From assembly GCF_020905295.1 (NCBI RefSeq), contig NZ_JAJJMM010000001.1, forward strand, positions 4,960,001 to 5,024,000: DNA of 64,000 nucleotides. The letters run 5' to 3'. Shown here in pieces: positions 35,015 to 44,788 of the stretch. The notes beneath the pieces were generated by a model. The model did no database searches. It was not told where the DNA came from and saw only the letters and a list, made by a program, of their open reading frames with translations. The stretch's first letter is position 1. Every line of letters starts with the position of its first letter. Both the position numbers and the translations under genes were made by a program. This DNA comes from Flavobacterium piscisymbiosum. Lineage in GTDB: Bacteria; Bacteroidota; Bacteroidia; Flavobacteriales; Flavobacteriaceae.

Positions 35015-36601
35015 CTAAAACTGTAACTCCCCCACAAACGTCACTATCGATTTTGCGGGAATTTCGAGATTATCAATTTTTTGAGTTGCTGCTCTTTTTA
35101 AATTCGAAGTATCTGAGGTTATGTAAGGTGTAAAATCATTGTTTTTTACAGTTCCTTTCGATAAATTGAATTTGTATTTTTGGGCTGATTTTCCAACGTT
35201 TACAGCAACTACAATTAGCTTTTTGTTTTCGACATCTTTATAAGCGGTTAGCATTACATCGTTTGCTGCTTCCAGATCGTTTTGATTGGGAACATCGATT
35301 CTAAGCATTCCCGGACGTACAAACAAAGAGTAATTTCCTAAAGCCCAAAGTAATTTTGAATCGTGAAATTCTCCGTCATTTTTTACGTAATCCGGCGCTG
35401 TTCCTCCGTTGCTTTTTCCGTCATCAAGATAAATCAGACCGTCTTTGTAATCAACACGTGTTAGCGATGTCCACCATTGCCATGAAGCAGCATTGGCAAC
35501 AGCAATATCATTGTGAATCAAACGCCCTACGAATAAAGCCGTCTGCATTCCTAAATCTCTTCCTCCGCCTGAACCGCCCGGAATTTCAGATTCTCCCGGA
35601 TTTTCTAAAATACAATATTCCGATTGCCAGTATTTTAATCCCGGATTTTGTTTGATGTTGGCTGCAATTAATTTTCTGCTTAAAACCTGTCTTTCAATTG
35701 GCCATGTAGTAAAATAACTATGTCCTAAAATGACGTTTTTTACATTTGGGAATTTTGAAACGTTGGTTTTTGTTTTTCCAAAGAAATAATCAATTTGCTT
35801 GTCGCGGTTTTCAGAATTTACATTTTCGTATAAATAATCGATTTGTGCGGCTTCGGCAATGACGATTTCTGTATTCATTTTATTCGCTTTCAGTTTTTCT
35901 GAAAGTGATTTGGTCAAATCGTAAATTTCCTGATTGGTTGCCGGAGTTCCTTCCTGACTGTTGGTGTCGCCGTCTTTTGGCATCCATTCCCACTGTGGTT
36001 CGTTGATTGGGCTTACATAATCGAATTTGATTCCTTCTTTCTTTTCCAATCCCTGAATACTTTGAACTAGAAAATCGGCAAATTTTGGCATTGCACCATC
36101 TTTTAGATTCAGTTTATTCTTTTCAGATGCAAAAGATAATCCGTTTTTGGTCATGTAAACCGGCGGACTATTGGTAAAAATCAGGAATTTTTCGACACCA
36201 CGTTTTTTGGCTGCCTGCAAGAACCATCTTTGTCCTTCTTGTTTATTAAAATCGTAAGTACCATCTGCCTGCAAAAAAGATTCGCTTCTTCTCCACTCGT
36301 CCGAAACTTTACTTTTTTCGCCTTGCTCCGTACTTCCCGCACCAAGATTAAATCTCCAGATCGAAAGCCCGATTCCTTTTGGATTTCCCTGTGCATCGAT
36401 TTCTTTACTAAAAAGCAAATCGGCAATGGCATTCTTTTTTTGTTCCGGCCAATTTTTCCCCACAAACTGGCATCTCCAGGCATCAGAGCCTCCAAAACCG
36501 TCCATGGTTTGTACTACATGATCAGTGCTAATGGTTACGGTTCGCTGTGCATACGACAGCGAACTCATGACCAATAAAAGCGAGATGTATACTTTTCTCA
36601 T
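35015..36601 (-). CDS. GH30 enzyme, probable endo-beta-1,6-galactanase, secreted to the periplasm (PUL 2)
   Basis: Protein of 528 residues with a cleavable signal (MRKVYISLLLVMSSLSYAQ) and no lipobox. A (beta/alpha)8 barrel plus beta side domain of GH30: 'QTMDGFGGSDAWRCQFVG' opener, acid/base Glu201 in SPINEPQWEW, nucleophile Glu328 in WQSEYCILE, and 'ASWQWWTSLTRVDYKDGLIY' (in part). GH30 members of this type in Bacteroidota cut the beta-1,6-galactan side chains of arabinogalactan proteins. It is a paralogue of the next gene upstream (37061-38698), which carries a lipoprotein signal instead; the pair may act in two compartments. Confidence 0.85.
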   Translation of the reverse strand: MRKVYISLLLVMSSLSYAQRTVTISTDHVVQTMDGFGGSDAWRCQFVGKNWPEQKKNAIADLLFSKEIDAQGNPKGIGLSIWRFNLGAGSTEQGEKSKVSDEWRRSESFLQADGTYDFNKQEGQRWFLQAAKKRGVEKFLIFTNSPPVYMTKNGLSFASEKNKLNLKDGAMPKFADFLVQSIQGLEKKEGIKFDYVSPINEPQWEWMPKDGDTNSQEGTPATNQEIYDLTKSLSEKLKANKMNTEIVIAEAAQIDYLYENVNSENRDKQIDYFFGKTKTNVSKFPNVKNVILGHSYFTTWPIERQVLSRKLIAANIKQNPGLKYWQSEYCILENPGESEIPGGSGGGRDLGMQTALFVGRLIHNDIAVANAASWQWWTSLTRVDYKDGLIYLDDGKSNGGTAPDYVKNDGEFHDSKLLWALGNYSLFVRPGMLRIDVPNQNDLEAANDVMLTAYKDVENKKLIVVAVNVGKSAQKYKFNLSKGTVKNNDFTPYITSDTSNLKRAATQKIDNLEIPAKSIVTFVGELQF

Positions 36602-36670
36602 TATTTTTATTATTCTTTCTATTTTAATCTAATATTTTCAATGACAGCCTTGCTATATTTCGACGGTATT

Positions 36671-36703
36671 ACCTTTGTCAAAGTTTAAAACTTTGACAAA
36701 GGT
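36671..36703. repeat. 33-bp palindrome, copy 1
   Basis: ACCTTTGTCAAAGTT, centre TAA, then its complement AACTTTGACAAAGGT. Identical to 36845-36877. Confidence 0.95.
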
Positions 36704-36844
36704 TTCTGAAGCTTTTATCGCAATCTTGTCATTTCGACGAAGGAGAAATCTTCGCAAGTAGCTCGACAATCTTTGTCGTCCTTGATTATAGAATTACTTA
36801 CTTGTCCTTCGACTTCGCTCAGGATGACATAGTTTGCGGTTATA

Positions 36845-36877
36845 ACCTTTGTCAAAGTTTAAAACTTTGACAAAGGT
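36845..36877. repeat. 33-bp palindrome, copy 2
   Basis: Identical to copy 1, 174 bp away in the same gap. Confidence 0.95.
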
Positions 36878-36907
36878 CTGCGCGGTAAAACGCAATCTTC
36901 TCACTTC

Positions 36908-36952
36908 AACGGATTAAAATCCGTTGCTACAATATGAATCATTCCTCCGGAA
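36908..36952 (-). repeat. 45-bp dispersed repeat, inverted copy of 8631-8675
   Basis: Differs from the reverse complement of 8631-8675 at one base. It carries the palindrome AACGGATTAAAATCCGTT at one end and TTCCTCCGGAA at the other. Confidence 0.9.
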
Positions 36953-37060
36953 TTTTCTTTAGAAGTTCCAGAGGAACAAAATATATTTTAGGGATGGATT
37001 TTAATCCATCCTAGAGAAAAAAAACCTCAGTACCTTAGCAACTTAGTCCCTTAGAACCTC

Positions 37061-38698
37061 CTATTTATATGTTCCTACATAAGTCACAATTGACTTAGCA
37101 GGAATTTCAAATCCAGAAGCTTCAACAGCGGTTCCTTTTTTCAAACTCAAGGTTTCAGAGGTTGTATAAGGTGTTAATTTATTATCTGTTAATGCACCGC
37201 CTGAAAGGTTTAGTTTATAGGCTTTCGCCGATTTGCCAACGTTTACTGCTACAACTACTAATTTTTTTGTTGCGGCATCTTTGTATGCAGTAACCATTAC
37301 ACCATTCACGGAAGTGGCATTATCAACACTTGGAATCTGCACTCTCACCATTCCCGGTTTTACGAAGAATGAGAAGTTTCCTAATGCCCAAAGTGTTTTT
37401 GCATCTCTGACAAAACCGTCGTTTTTGCAATAATCTGCATTTCCGGCTCCGTTGCTTGAACCATCATCTACGTGAATTAAGCCGTCTTTGTAATCTCCGC
37501 GGCTAATGGCTGTCCACCATTGCCATGACGAAACACCACCAACGGCAATATCTGTACTGATAATACGAGCTGTCCAAAGTGCGGTCTGGATTCCTAAATC
37601 TCTTCCCGGACCTGCTCCGCCTGGCAATTCAGCAGTTCCAGGGCTTTCTAAAACACAATATTCTGATGACCAAAGGCTTAATCCCGGAACTGACTGCGTT
37701 CTTGTTGCGGCCAATTGTCTTGAATACACTAATTCTGTCAATGGCCAGGCTTGCCAGTAACTGTGTCCTGAAATGGTCTTTTTTACATTTGGTAATCCTG
37801 CAATATTTTTTGCCGAATTTACTCCGAAGAAATAATCGATCTGGTTTGATCTGTTTTCTTTACCAGAAACTGTTTTGTACAAATGTTCGTAAGCTGCTGT
37901 TTCTCCTACCACAATCTGAGAAGTCAATCCTTTTGATTGTAATTTTGGTGAAAGGACATTTACAAAACTGTAGACATTGGCATTCGTTGCCGGTGAACCT
38001 TCTTGTCCTGAACCGTCCCACTCGTATTGTGGCTCATTAAACGGAGAAACATAATCGATTGTTAAACCGTGTTCTGTTTTTAGTTTATCCAAAGAGTTGG
38101 TCCAGAAATCAGCCAATTCTGACCATTTTCCATCTTTTAAATTATAAAATTCTTTGATGGATGCGTGCGCTTTTCCATTTTGTGTTAAATACACCGGAGC
38201 ACTATTGGCGAAAGCCAGTAATTTTTCTAAACCACGCTCTTTTGCTGCTTTCATAAACCAAACCTGACCGGCCTGTTTGTTCATGTTGTATGTAACTCCA
38301 TCGTTGGTGAAACATTCTGTACGTCTCCATTCATCTGTAATATCGCTTGCATCTCCTTGCTCAGCACTTCCTGAACCAAGGTTGAAGCGCCATAATGACA
38401 AACCAATTCCTTTTGGATTTCCGTCTGCATCTACTTCTTTACTGAAAAGTAAATCGGCTATTTTATTTTTTTTATCCAAAGGCCAATTTCTGCCTATAAA
38501 ATTACATTGCCAGGCATCAGAAGCACCAAAGCTTTCCATTGTTTGAAGATTTGCATCCAGATTGATACTCAACTCGGCTGTAGTATTTTCAGCATCTGAG
38601 TTTCCGTTGTTTTCTGAATCGCAGCTTACCAAAAATGAGTTTGCGAAAAGTAAGCCTGCACACAGCAGACTTACTTTATTGTTGTTTATAAATCTCAT
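37061..38698 (-). CDS. GH30 enzyme, probable endo-beta-1,6-galactanase, surface lipoprotein (PUL 2)
   Basis: Lipoprotein of 545 residues; signal ends LVSC with Cys26 followed by DSENNGN, an acidic stretch like the lipoprotein export signal that sends proteins to the outer face in Bacteroidota. The GH30 body aligns end to end by eye with the downstream paralogue: 'QTMESFGASDAWQCNFIGRN', acid/base Glu222 in SPFNEPQYEW, nucleophile Glu346 in WSSEYCVLE, and 'SSWQWWTAISRGDYKDGLIH' (in part). It stops one base before the susD region, with start and neighbour stop almost touching (38698/38700). Likely first attack on beta-1,6-galactan at the cell surface. Confidence 0.87.
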   Translation of the reverse strand: MRFINNNKVSLLCAGLLFANSFLVSCDSENNGNSDAENTTAELSINLDANLQTMESFGASDAWQCNFIGRNWPLDKKNKIADLLFSKEVDADGNPKGIGLSLWRFNLGSGSAEQGDASDITDEWRRTECFTNDGVTYNMNKQAGQVWFMKAAKERGLEKLLAFANSAPVYLTQNGKAHASIKEFYNLKDGKWSELADFWTNSLDKLKTEHGLTIDYVSPFNEPQYEWDGSGQEGSPATNANVYSFVNVLSPKLQSKGLTSQIVVGETAAYEHLYKTVSGKENRSNQIDYFFGVNSAKNIAGLPNVKKTISGHSYWQAWPLTELVYSRQLAATRTQSVPGLSLWSSEYCVLESPGTAELPGGAGPGRDLGIQTALWTARIISTDIAVGGVSSWQWWTAISRGDYKDGLIHVDDGSSNGAGNADYCKNDGFVRDAKTLWALGNFSFFVKPGMVRVQIPSVDNATSVNGVMVTAYKDAATKKLVVVAVNVGKSAKAYKLNLSGGALTDNKLTPYTTSETLSLKKGTAVEASGFEIPAKSIVTYVGTYK

Positions 38699-38699
38699 T

Positions 38700-40301
38700 T
38701 TAGTAATTAGGATTTTGAGTGATTAATCCGCCACTTAAATCAATTTCGATTTGAGGTATTGGCCATACTAAGTGTTTTGCAGGATTAAAATTGATTCCTT
38801 TATCCTGAGGTTCTCTTAAATTGGTTGTTTCGTACGGATCTGTAGAATTCAGGTTGTACTGAACAAAAGTTCCGTTTGGTCCCATCAAAGATTCGATTAC
38901 CGGTCTTCCTGTATTTGGATCTTTTTCACGACGAATATCATACAAACGCAATCCTTCGAAAGCCAGTTCTAAACGACGCTCTTTGTAGATTTGTCTTAAA
39001 AGCGTTGGTCCTGATAATCCTGTTTTTGGATCTAATTTTACACGGGCTCTAATGATGTTAATATCTGCTAAAGCGTCTCCGCCAGTATGATAATTAGCTT
39101 CTGCTCTTGTAAGGTACATTTCGGCCAAACGAATCAACGGAATATTCAATGGTAAGTGTCCGTCTTTTTTGTCTAATGCACGACGTGTTGCGATCGGAAT
39201 ATAATATTTACGAATGATACGTCCTGATTTATTATCGTTTAAACTGAATTTGTGTGTTGGGTTCAACACCTCATCTCCGTAAGCGGCTTCTCCCCATTTT
39301 GTAATAGTGCTTCTGCGACGAATTACATCATTTTCAGAAAGATAAGCATTTTCTAAATCGCTGGTTGGCATACACCATCCCCAACCGTCCAGAACATCTC
39401 CGGCATCATTACTCGGGAAGTTTTTCTTGTCTTCACCTCTGGCTCCAGCCAAAGTTGGTAAAGCAGCCCCAAGATTTTTATCCTGAACCGCTGAAGTTTG
39501 CGCTTCAAGAATAGATTCAACACCATTATGGTTGTTTACATTCCAGATGTTCAAGAAATCAGATTCAAGAGCATAAGGCCCTTCAGTAATTACTTTGTTT
39601 GAGTATAATTTGGCTTCAGCCCATTTTTCCTGAAACAACGAAACACGCGCCAATAAAGCATAAGCAGCCCATTTATTGATTCTTCCGTTTCTGGCTACAG
39701 GAGCACTTTCTAATTTTGCAGCAGATTCCTTAAGATCGGCTTCAATCTGAGCGTAAACAGCTGCAACAGGACTGCGTTGTAAATTAAGATCTGAAGTTCC
39801 TAACACTTTTGTGTATAATGGAACTGCTCCATAAAGATTCACCAATTCGTAATAGCAGTAAGCACGAACGAATAAAGATTCTCCCATATATTGATTTTTC
39901 TGTGCATCAGGAATTGGCGATGCAGCCATTTTCTCTAAACCAATATTGGCTGATTGAATGGTGTAATAATGAGCGGTATAAGCACCATTCATATCTCCCA
40001 TGTTATCAGGTGTTATCAGGTATTGCGAAGCTGGTCTGTGTGCACTGTTATCCTGACCTGTATTACCCATCCAGGCATCATCAGTAGCCATTTCGTTGGT
40101 TACTCTTGGCGCTGTTAGTACCCACCAGTCTTTGGCAAGCAATAATCGCTGTGTTAGCTCATTGGCATAATTCTCGCATTCCTGCGCGGTTTGAAAATAG
40201 TTCTCTAAGGTTTGTTTACCTCTTTCGTCTTTTTCAATAAAATCGCTGCATGAAACTGCAATTAGAGAAAAAGCTAGTATTGATAATATCGTTTTTTTCA
40301 T
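38700..40301 (-). CDS. susD: SusD/RagB-family outer-membrane lipoprotein (PUL 2)
   Basis: Glycan-binding lid of the SusC pore, 533 residues, lipoprotein signal MKKTILSILAFSLIAVSC (Cys18). N-terminal 'LENYFQTAQECENYANELTQ', helical repeats with 'ESLFVRAYCYYELVNLYGAV', and the C-terminal 'YKERRLELAFEGLRLYDIRR' segment ending 'LITQNPNY'. It starts 11 bp after the SusC stop codon. Confidence 0.95.
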   Translation of the reverse strand: MKKTILSILAFSLIAVSCSDFIEKDERGKQTLENYFQTAQECENYANELTQRLLLAKDWWVLTAPRVTNEMATDDAWMGNTGQDNSAHRPASQYLITPDNMGDMNGAYTAHYYTIQSANIGLEKMAASPIPDAQKNQYMGESLFVRAYCYYELVNLYGAVPLYTKVLGTSDLNLQRSPVAAVYAQIEADLKESAAKLESAPVARNGRINKWAAYALLARVSLFQEKWAEAKLYSNKVITEGPYALESDFLNIWNVNNHNGVESILEAQTSAVQDKNLGAALPTLAGARGEDKKNFPSNDAGDVLDGWGWCMPTSDLENAYLSENDVIRRRSTITKWGEAAYGDEVLNPTHKFSLNDNKSGRIIRKYYIPIATRRALDKKDGHLPLNIPLIRLAEMYLTRAEANYHTGGDALADINIIRARVKLDPKTGLSGPTLLRQIYKERRLELAFEGLRLYDIRREKDPNTGRPVIESLMGPNGTFVQYNLNSTDPYETTNLREPQDKGINFNPAKHLVWPIPQIEIDLSGGLITQNPNY

Positions 40302-40312
40302 GTCGTTTTTTA

Positions 40313-43300
40313 TTAAAATGCTACATTAAGCCCCATCAAAATAGTTGGCTGAACCGGATAGTTCCATCCTCCAAAACCTGCTCCTTTTACTCTGTCGCCT
40401 TTGTCAGGATCTCCTCCTGCAACTTCAGGATCAACACCATCGTATTTGGTCCATGTCCATAAATTTTGTCCTGATAATGAGATTCTCAATTTATCTAAAC
40501 CAAATTTGTTGTAGAACGAATATCCAACCTGAAGGTTTTTCATACGTACAAACGAACCATCTTCAACATATAAAGAAGAGAATTTGGTAAAGTTTTCGTT
40601 GTTATCATCTTTAGACAAACGAGGAACACGGTTTGAAGTTCCTTCACCATGCCAGGCCATTTGCTCTAATCCGCTTACTTTGTTGGTTAAGCTTGCACCA
40701 TTGTATAAATCCGAAATGTTTTCGTTTACGATTTCATTTCCAATACTGGAGTAAAAGTTGGCTACTAAATCAAATTGTTTGTAAGCAAAATTCAAATTCA
40801 GACCTACATTGTAATCTGCCCAAGGTGAACCAATTTTTGTACGGTCTTTTTCGTCTATTTTTCCGTCACCGTTTACATCTTTAAAACGAACATCTCCTAC
40901 CTGAGCATAAGGTTGTAATTTTGTTCCGTGCTCATCTGTATGCGAATTCAATTGTGTTTGGTTTTGGAATAAACCGTCAGCAACATATCCGTAGAAAAAT
41001 CCAGGTTCTTCACCTTTCATTGTCAGGGTTCTGTTTCCTGCTCCGTAAAGTCTTTCTCCTTCAGATGATAATGACAGCATTTCTATGTTTACTGTTGTAA
41101 AAGTAACATCTACTCCATAAGAGAAATCTCCTTTTTTATCTTTATAAGAAACCAGTAAATCAATACCGCTTGATTGCATAGAACCCACATTTGACCAGAT
41201 TCTTGAATTGTCCGGAAAACCACTGTAAGTTGGAAATTGTTTCAGGAACAACATATCCTTGGTTTTCTTTTGATAATACTCTAAAGATCCTGAAAGTTTG
41301 TTTTTCCATAATCCGAAATCAAGTCCAAAACTCATATCTTCTACTGTTTCCCATTTAATGTCTTTATTCGCCATTGATGACGGGAATGAAGTATCGCCCA
41401 CAACATCGCCAATAGGATAAAATCCCTGACCAATGTTGGATTGATAAACAGCTGTTGGTAAGCCCTGATTTCCTACTTTACCCCAACCTGCTCTAAATCT
41501 TAAATCGCTTAAAACATCTTTTGTAGATTCCATAAATCCTTCGTTAAGAATTCTCCATGAAACAGATGCCGATGGGAAATTGGCCCATTTATTATTCGTC
41601 ATGAATTTAGAAGAACCATCACGTCTGAATGTTCCTGTAAAATAATATTTACTGTCATAATTGTACGAGAAACGAGAAATATAAGACATCAAAGAACTTG
41701 ACCAGCTGTTACCACCGCTATTACGGTTTTTGGTTGCTGCATTTAATTCTCTCATGGCATCAGTGTTGTTAGGAACTCCTTCTCCGTAACCCCAAAGATC
41801 TTTACCATTGTATTCTTCCATAGTATTACCTACCATTAAAGAGAAATTATGCTTTTCTGCAAATGCTCTAGAATAAGTAATTGTATTTTGCCATGTCCAG
41901 TCAACATTTGTTGTATTCCATCTTTCGATTGTATTGATCTCTGCTTTTTCGTGTGCAGCATCGATTACGAAATCAGGTGTAAATTTGCTTCTAACTTTAT
42001 CTCCTACTTCTACAGAAGCCTGAGTACGAATCACTAAACCTTTTATTGGCGTATATTGTAAATAACCGTTTGTATTTAAGTTGTACTGATCTGTAAAATC
42101 ATCATAACGTTTTACAGATGCAACAGGATTCCAGATGTAAGAAGGAGAACGTGCAAAAATGCTGTATTCGTTTTCTAATCCAGTCAATTGATCTGCTGGT
42201 TTGTAAACTGGCGTAATAGGATCAATTTTATCAAAATCAGCCCAGTTTCCAGGAGCTCCGTAAGTTTCGTAACGAGGATTTAAAGTAATTCCGGCAGAAA
42301 ATTTATCCGAAAATTTAAAATCGTTGTTGATTCTCATCGTGATTCTTTCCCATCCACCTACTTCATAAATAGATTCTGAGTTATAATAGTTTAAACTAAT
42401 AGAATAGGTATGTTTGTCAGAACCTCCGCTTACTCCCAAAGAAGCATTTGTTACAGGCGCTCCGGACTTAATTCCAGCTTTCCACCAATCAGTAGTTTTT
42501 CCTCTGTATTGGGACGGATTTGGCAAATAATCTGCATATCCTGAATTGTTGTAAGCTTTGTTCATAATACTAGCGTAGCCTTCAGCATCTGCCATATTAT
42601 AAGGGTTATTCATCATCTGAATCCCTGAACTTAAATCAAAATTGAATCTTGTCTGACCGCTTTTACCTTTTTTGGTCGTGATCAAAATAACTCCGTTTGA
42701 AGCTCTTGAACCGTAAATGGCACTTGCAGAAGCATCTTTTAATACTTCCATCGATTCAATCTCATTGTTGCTCAAAAAGTTGATGCTCGTTCCCATCGGG
42801 ATTCCGTCGATCACATAAAGCGGATCTGTATTAAGGTTTACCGTAGAGATTCCACGAATTAAAACCCTTGGCTGAGCGCCAGGACCACCCTGACCTGTAA
42901 CCTGAACTCCGGCAACTTTACCCTGCAAAGATTCTGCAACGTTACCCACAGTCATGGTTTGTAATTCTTTTCCTTTTATAGAAGAAATCGAACTCGTTAC
43001 ATCGCTCTTTTTTACCGCGGCGTAACCTACCACAACAATCTCGTCAAGAACCTGACTAGATTCTTCAAGCGTTACATTTAGAACGGTTTGCTCTCCTACC
43101 GAAATTGTTTTATTGGCAAAGCCAATGAACGAAAATTCGATCTGAGAATTTTTATTTGGAACAGAAATCGTAAAATTTCCATCAAAATCTGTAGCGGCTG
43201 TACTTGCAGATCCTTTTACCAATAAGTTTACTCCCGGAATGGGCACATTGCCTTTATCCTTAACGGTTCCTTTTACTGTTATTTGACCAAACGTTGCAGC

Positions 43301-43345
43301 ACTGCACAACATGGTAATAAACAACCATATAAATCTATATTTCAT
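40313..43345 (-). CDS. susC: SusC-type TonB-dependent transporter (PUL 2)
   Basis: Outer-membrane importer of 1010 residues, complete. Signal peptide MKYRFIWLFITMLCSAATFG, then a carboxypeptidase-D-like domain (about 22-100), the plug opener DEIVVVGYAAVKKSDVTSSI, 'GGPGAQPRVLIRGISTVN', 'DPLYVIDGIPMG', then the barrel ending in 'ILMGLNVAF'. 'FKDVNGDGKIDEKDRTKIGS' is the Ca-binding-like SusC loop. Likely imports galactan or arabinogalactan oligosaccharides, judged from the enzymes of the same operon. Confidence 0.96.
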   Translation of the reverse strand: MKYRFIWLFITMLCSAATFGQITVKGTVKDKGNVPIPGVNLLVKGSASTAATDFDGNFTISVPNKNSQIEFSFIGFANKTISVGEQTVLNVTLEESSQVLDEIVVVGYAAVKKSDVTSSISSIKGKELQTMTVGNVAESLQGKVAGVQVTGQGGPGAQPRVLIRGISTVNLNTDPLYVIDGIPMGTSINFLSNNEIESMEVLKDASASAIYGSRASNGVILITTKKGKSGQTRFNFDLSSGIQMMNNPYNMADAEGYASIMNKAYNNSGYADYLPNPSQYRGKTTDWWKAGIKSGAPVTNASLGVSGGSDKHTYSISLNYYNSESIYEVGGWERITMRINNDFKFSDKFSAGITLNPRYETYGAPGNWADFDKIDPITPVYKPADQLTGLENEYSIFARSPSYIWNPVASVKRYDDFTDQYNLNTNGYLQYTPIKGLVIRTQASVEVGDKVRSKFTPDFVIDAAHEKAEINTIERWNTTNVDWTWQNTITYSRAFAEKHNFSLMVGNTMEEYNGKDLWGYGEGVPNNTDAMRELNAATKNRNSGGNSWSSSLMSYISRFSYNYDSKYYFTGTFRRDGSSKFMTNNKWANFPSASVSWRILNEGFMESTKDVLSDLRFRAGWGKVGNQGLPTAVYQSNIGQGFYPIGDVVGDTSFPSSMANKDIKWETVEDMSFGLDFGLWKNKLSGSLEYYQKKTKDMLFLKQFPTYSGFPDNSRIWSNVGSMQSSGIDLLVSYKDKKGDFSYGVDVTFTTVNIEMLSLSSEGERLYGAGNRTLTMKGEEPGFFYGYVADGLFQNQTQLNSHTDEHGTKLQPYAQVGDVRFKDVNGDGKIDEKDRTKIGSPWADYNVGLNLNFAYKQFDLVANFYSSIGNEIVNENISDLYNGASLTNKVSGLEQMAWHGEGTSNRVPRLSKDDNNENFTKFSSLYVEDGSFVRMKNLQVGYSFYNKFGLDKLRISLSGQNLWTWTKYDGVDPEVAGGDPDKGDRVKGAGFGGWNYPVQPTILMGLNVAF

Positions 43346-43390
43346 ATTAAGATATTTTTTAATTAAATGTTATAGCCAGATGATAAGCTA

Positions 43391-44788
43391 CTATTTTTTA
43401 GTAACAAAAAGTCTTTCCAATTCAGTATCCAGCACCACTTTGTAAACTCCCGGAGCTGCAGGATATTTAGCATTTCCGTTTTCTCCCGGCGACATTGTAG
43501 CAACCCCGTTTTTGATTAACCTCCATGATGGATTCCACCATTGACCTGTAAAAGTTGCCTCCATAGTTCCTGTCAGCGTATACTCTCCTACTAATTGGTA
43601 AGGGTTATTTGGGTTGTTGGCTAAGTGTAATCCTGTTTGAACCCAAGCCGTCCAGGTATCCCAGTCAGCTCCCTGAATTCCGGCACCGCAAACACTTACG
43701 AAAGGTCTTCTTTTTGCTTCTTCATCATGCCATAATCCGTTGGCAACATCAGCCCAAACTTTGCTTGATGGCGTGTATTTAGTTGCAGTATATTTTAAAG
43801 TATTCGGATTTACTTTGATTACATAATATCCTTTTGTAGGTAAGATAATTGGTGTCGAAGCAACATCATCTGCCAGTTCTCCTGAAGCATTTAGTCCAAA
43901 ACAATGTGGCGCAAAATCAGATTCCTGACCTAAGAAATAAATCTCTTTATTGTCTTTATCAGCATAATATTTGAATTCGAAATCTTGCCCTTCTTTATTG
44001 TGAAAATACATTGGAACTCCAACTGCATCAGTAGTAAGGTTTGTGCCTTTTGGCTGATCGCATAAGTAAATTGCCGGATATTCATTTGTAGCCACAACAT
44101 TTACGCTTAACGTTCCTGTATTCGGAATCGCAAATTTGTCTTTTGCCGTAATTGTTAAAACATAATTATCAGCCGTTACTGGTAATGTATAGGTTTTATT
44201 GAAAGTATACGATTGCGGAGATCCTGTTAACTGAACTGTTTCGTCGATACCCAATGCAGCACACTGAATTTGAATAAAATCGATTCCTGAATCATCATTC
44301 ACAACAAAATTTACTGGCATTTTATTGCTTGTCGACAATAAAATAACTGCTCCCTCTTTTGGAGTAATCATAGTGATTGATGGTGCAGCAAATTCTCCGT
44401 CAAGACGTAAGTTGATGTCTTCATCAATTGCGTTTCCTGAAACATCGGTAATCGTCAATTTTACTTTGAAAGCTTCAGAGGTTCCTCTATTCGCAGGAAC
44501 TTCAAAAAAGTAACTCAAATCGTATGATTTAAGTAAGGGATCAGTTGCAAAAGCGATGACTTTATCCAGTGATAATTCAGGGATTTGAATTCTCACGCTT
44601 TTTAATCCTAAATCGTCAGCCAAAGCGGCTTTAATTTCAAATTTCCTGCTTGGTGCTCCGTAAATTTCCTTTGTTGAAACAACAACAGTAGGATTATCAG
44701 AACTTGGAAAATCAGATTCGTTATTTTGACATCCTGTAAATAGAACAGCAAAAACAGCAAGAAAAAATAAAAATACATTTTTTTTCAT
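43391..44788 (-). CDS. SusE/SusF-like surface glycan-binding lipoprotein (PUL 2)
   Basis: Lipoprotein of 465 residues, signal MKKNVFLFFLAVFAVLFTGC (Cys20) followed by QNNESD. The N-terminal half has two Ig-like domains ('VVVSTKEIYGAPSRKFEIKA', 'DDSGIDFIQIQCAALGIDE'); the C-terminal half has SusE/F-like text ('KGYYVIKVNPNTLKYTATKY', 'TFTGQWWNPSWRLIKNG', 'VYKVVLDTELERLFVTKK'). It lies before SusC in transcription order, whereas such proteins usually follow SusD. No catalytic motif is seen; a surface glycan-binding role is inferred. Confidence 0.75.
   Translation of the reverse strand: MKKNVFLFFLAVFAVLFTGCQNNESDFPSSDNPTVVVSTKEIYGAPSRKFEIKAALADDLGLKSVRIQIPELSLDKVIAFATDPLLKSYDLSYFFEVPANRGTSEAFKVKLTITDVSGNAIDEDINLRLDGEFAAPSITMITPKEGAVILLSTSNKMPVNFVVNDDSGIDFIQIQCAALGIDETVQLTGSPQSYTFNKTYTLPVTADNYVLTITAKDKFAIPNTGTLSVNVVATNEYPAIYLCDQPKGTNLTTDAVGVPMYFHNKEGQDFEFKYYADKDNKEIYFLGQESDFAPHCFGLNASGELADDVASTPIILPTKGYYVIKVNPNTLKYTATKYTPSSKVWADVANGLWHDEEAKRRPFVSVCGAGIQGADWDTWTAWVQTGLHLANNPNNPYQLVGEYTLTGTMEATFTGQWWNPSWRLIKNGVATMSPGENGNAKYPAAPGVYKVVLDTELERLFVTKK

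Larger units (their letters stand above)
36602..37060. repeat. Repeat-filled gap between the two GH30 genes
   Basis: Contents in order: 33-bp palindrome (36671-36703); TTGTCATTTCGACGAAGGAG (from 36726), also seen twice at 45416-45544; an inverse GACTTCGCTCAGGATGACAT; a second identical 33-bp palindrome (36845-36877); a 45-bp block (36908-36952) shared with 8631-8675; a GGATGGATTTTAATCCATCC palindrome near 36983; and ACCTTAG-type words at 37025-37061. No gene seen. Confidence 0.85.

Noticed and set aside
37579..38040. 153-codon ORF opposite the GH30 lipoprotein gene
   Set aside because: Antisense shadow of a GH30 gene with both catalytic glutamates.
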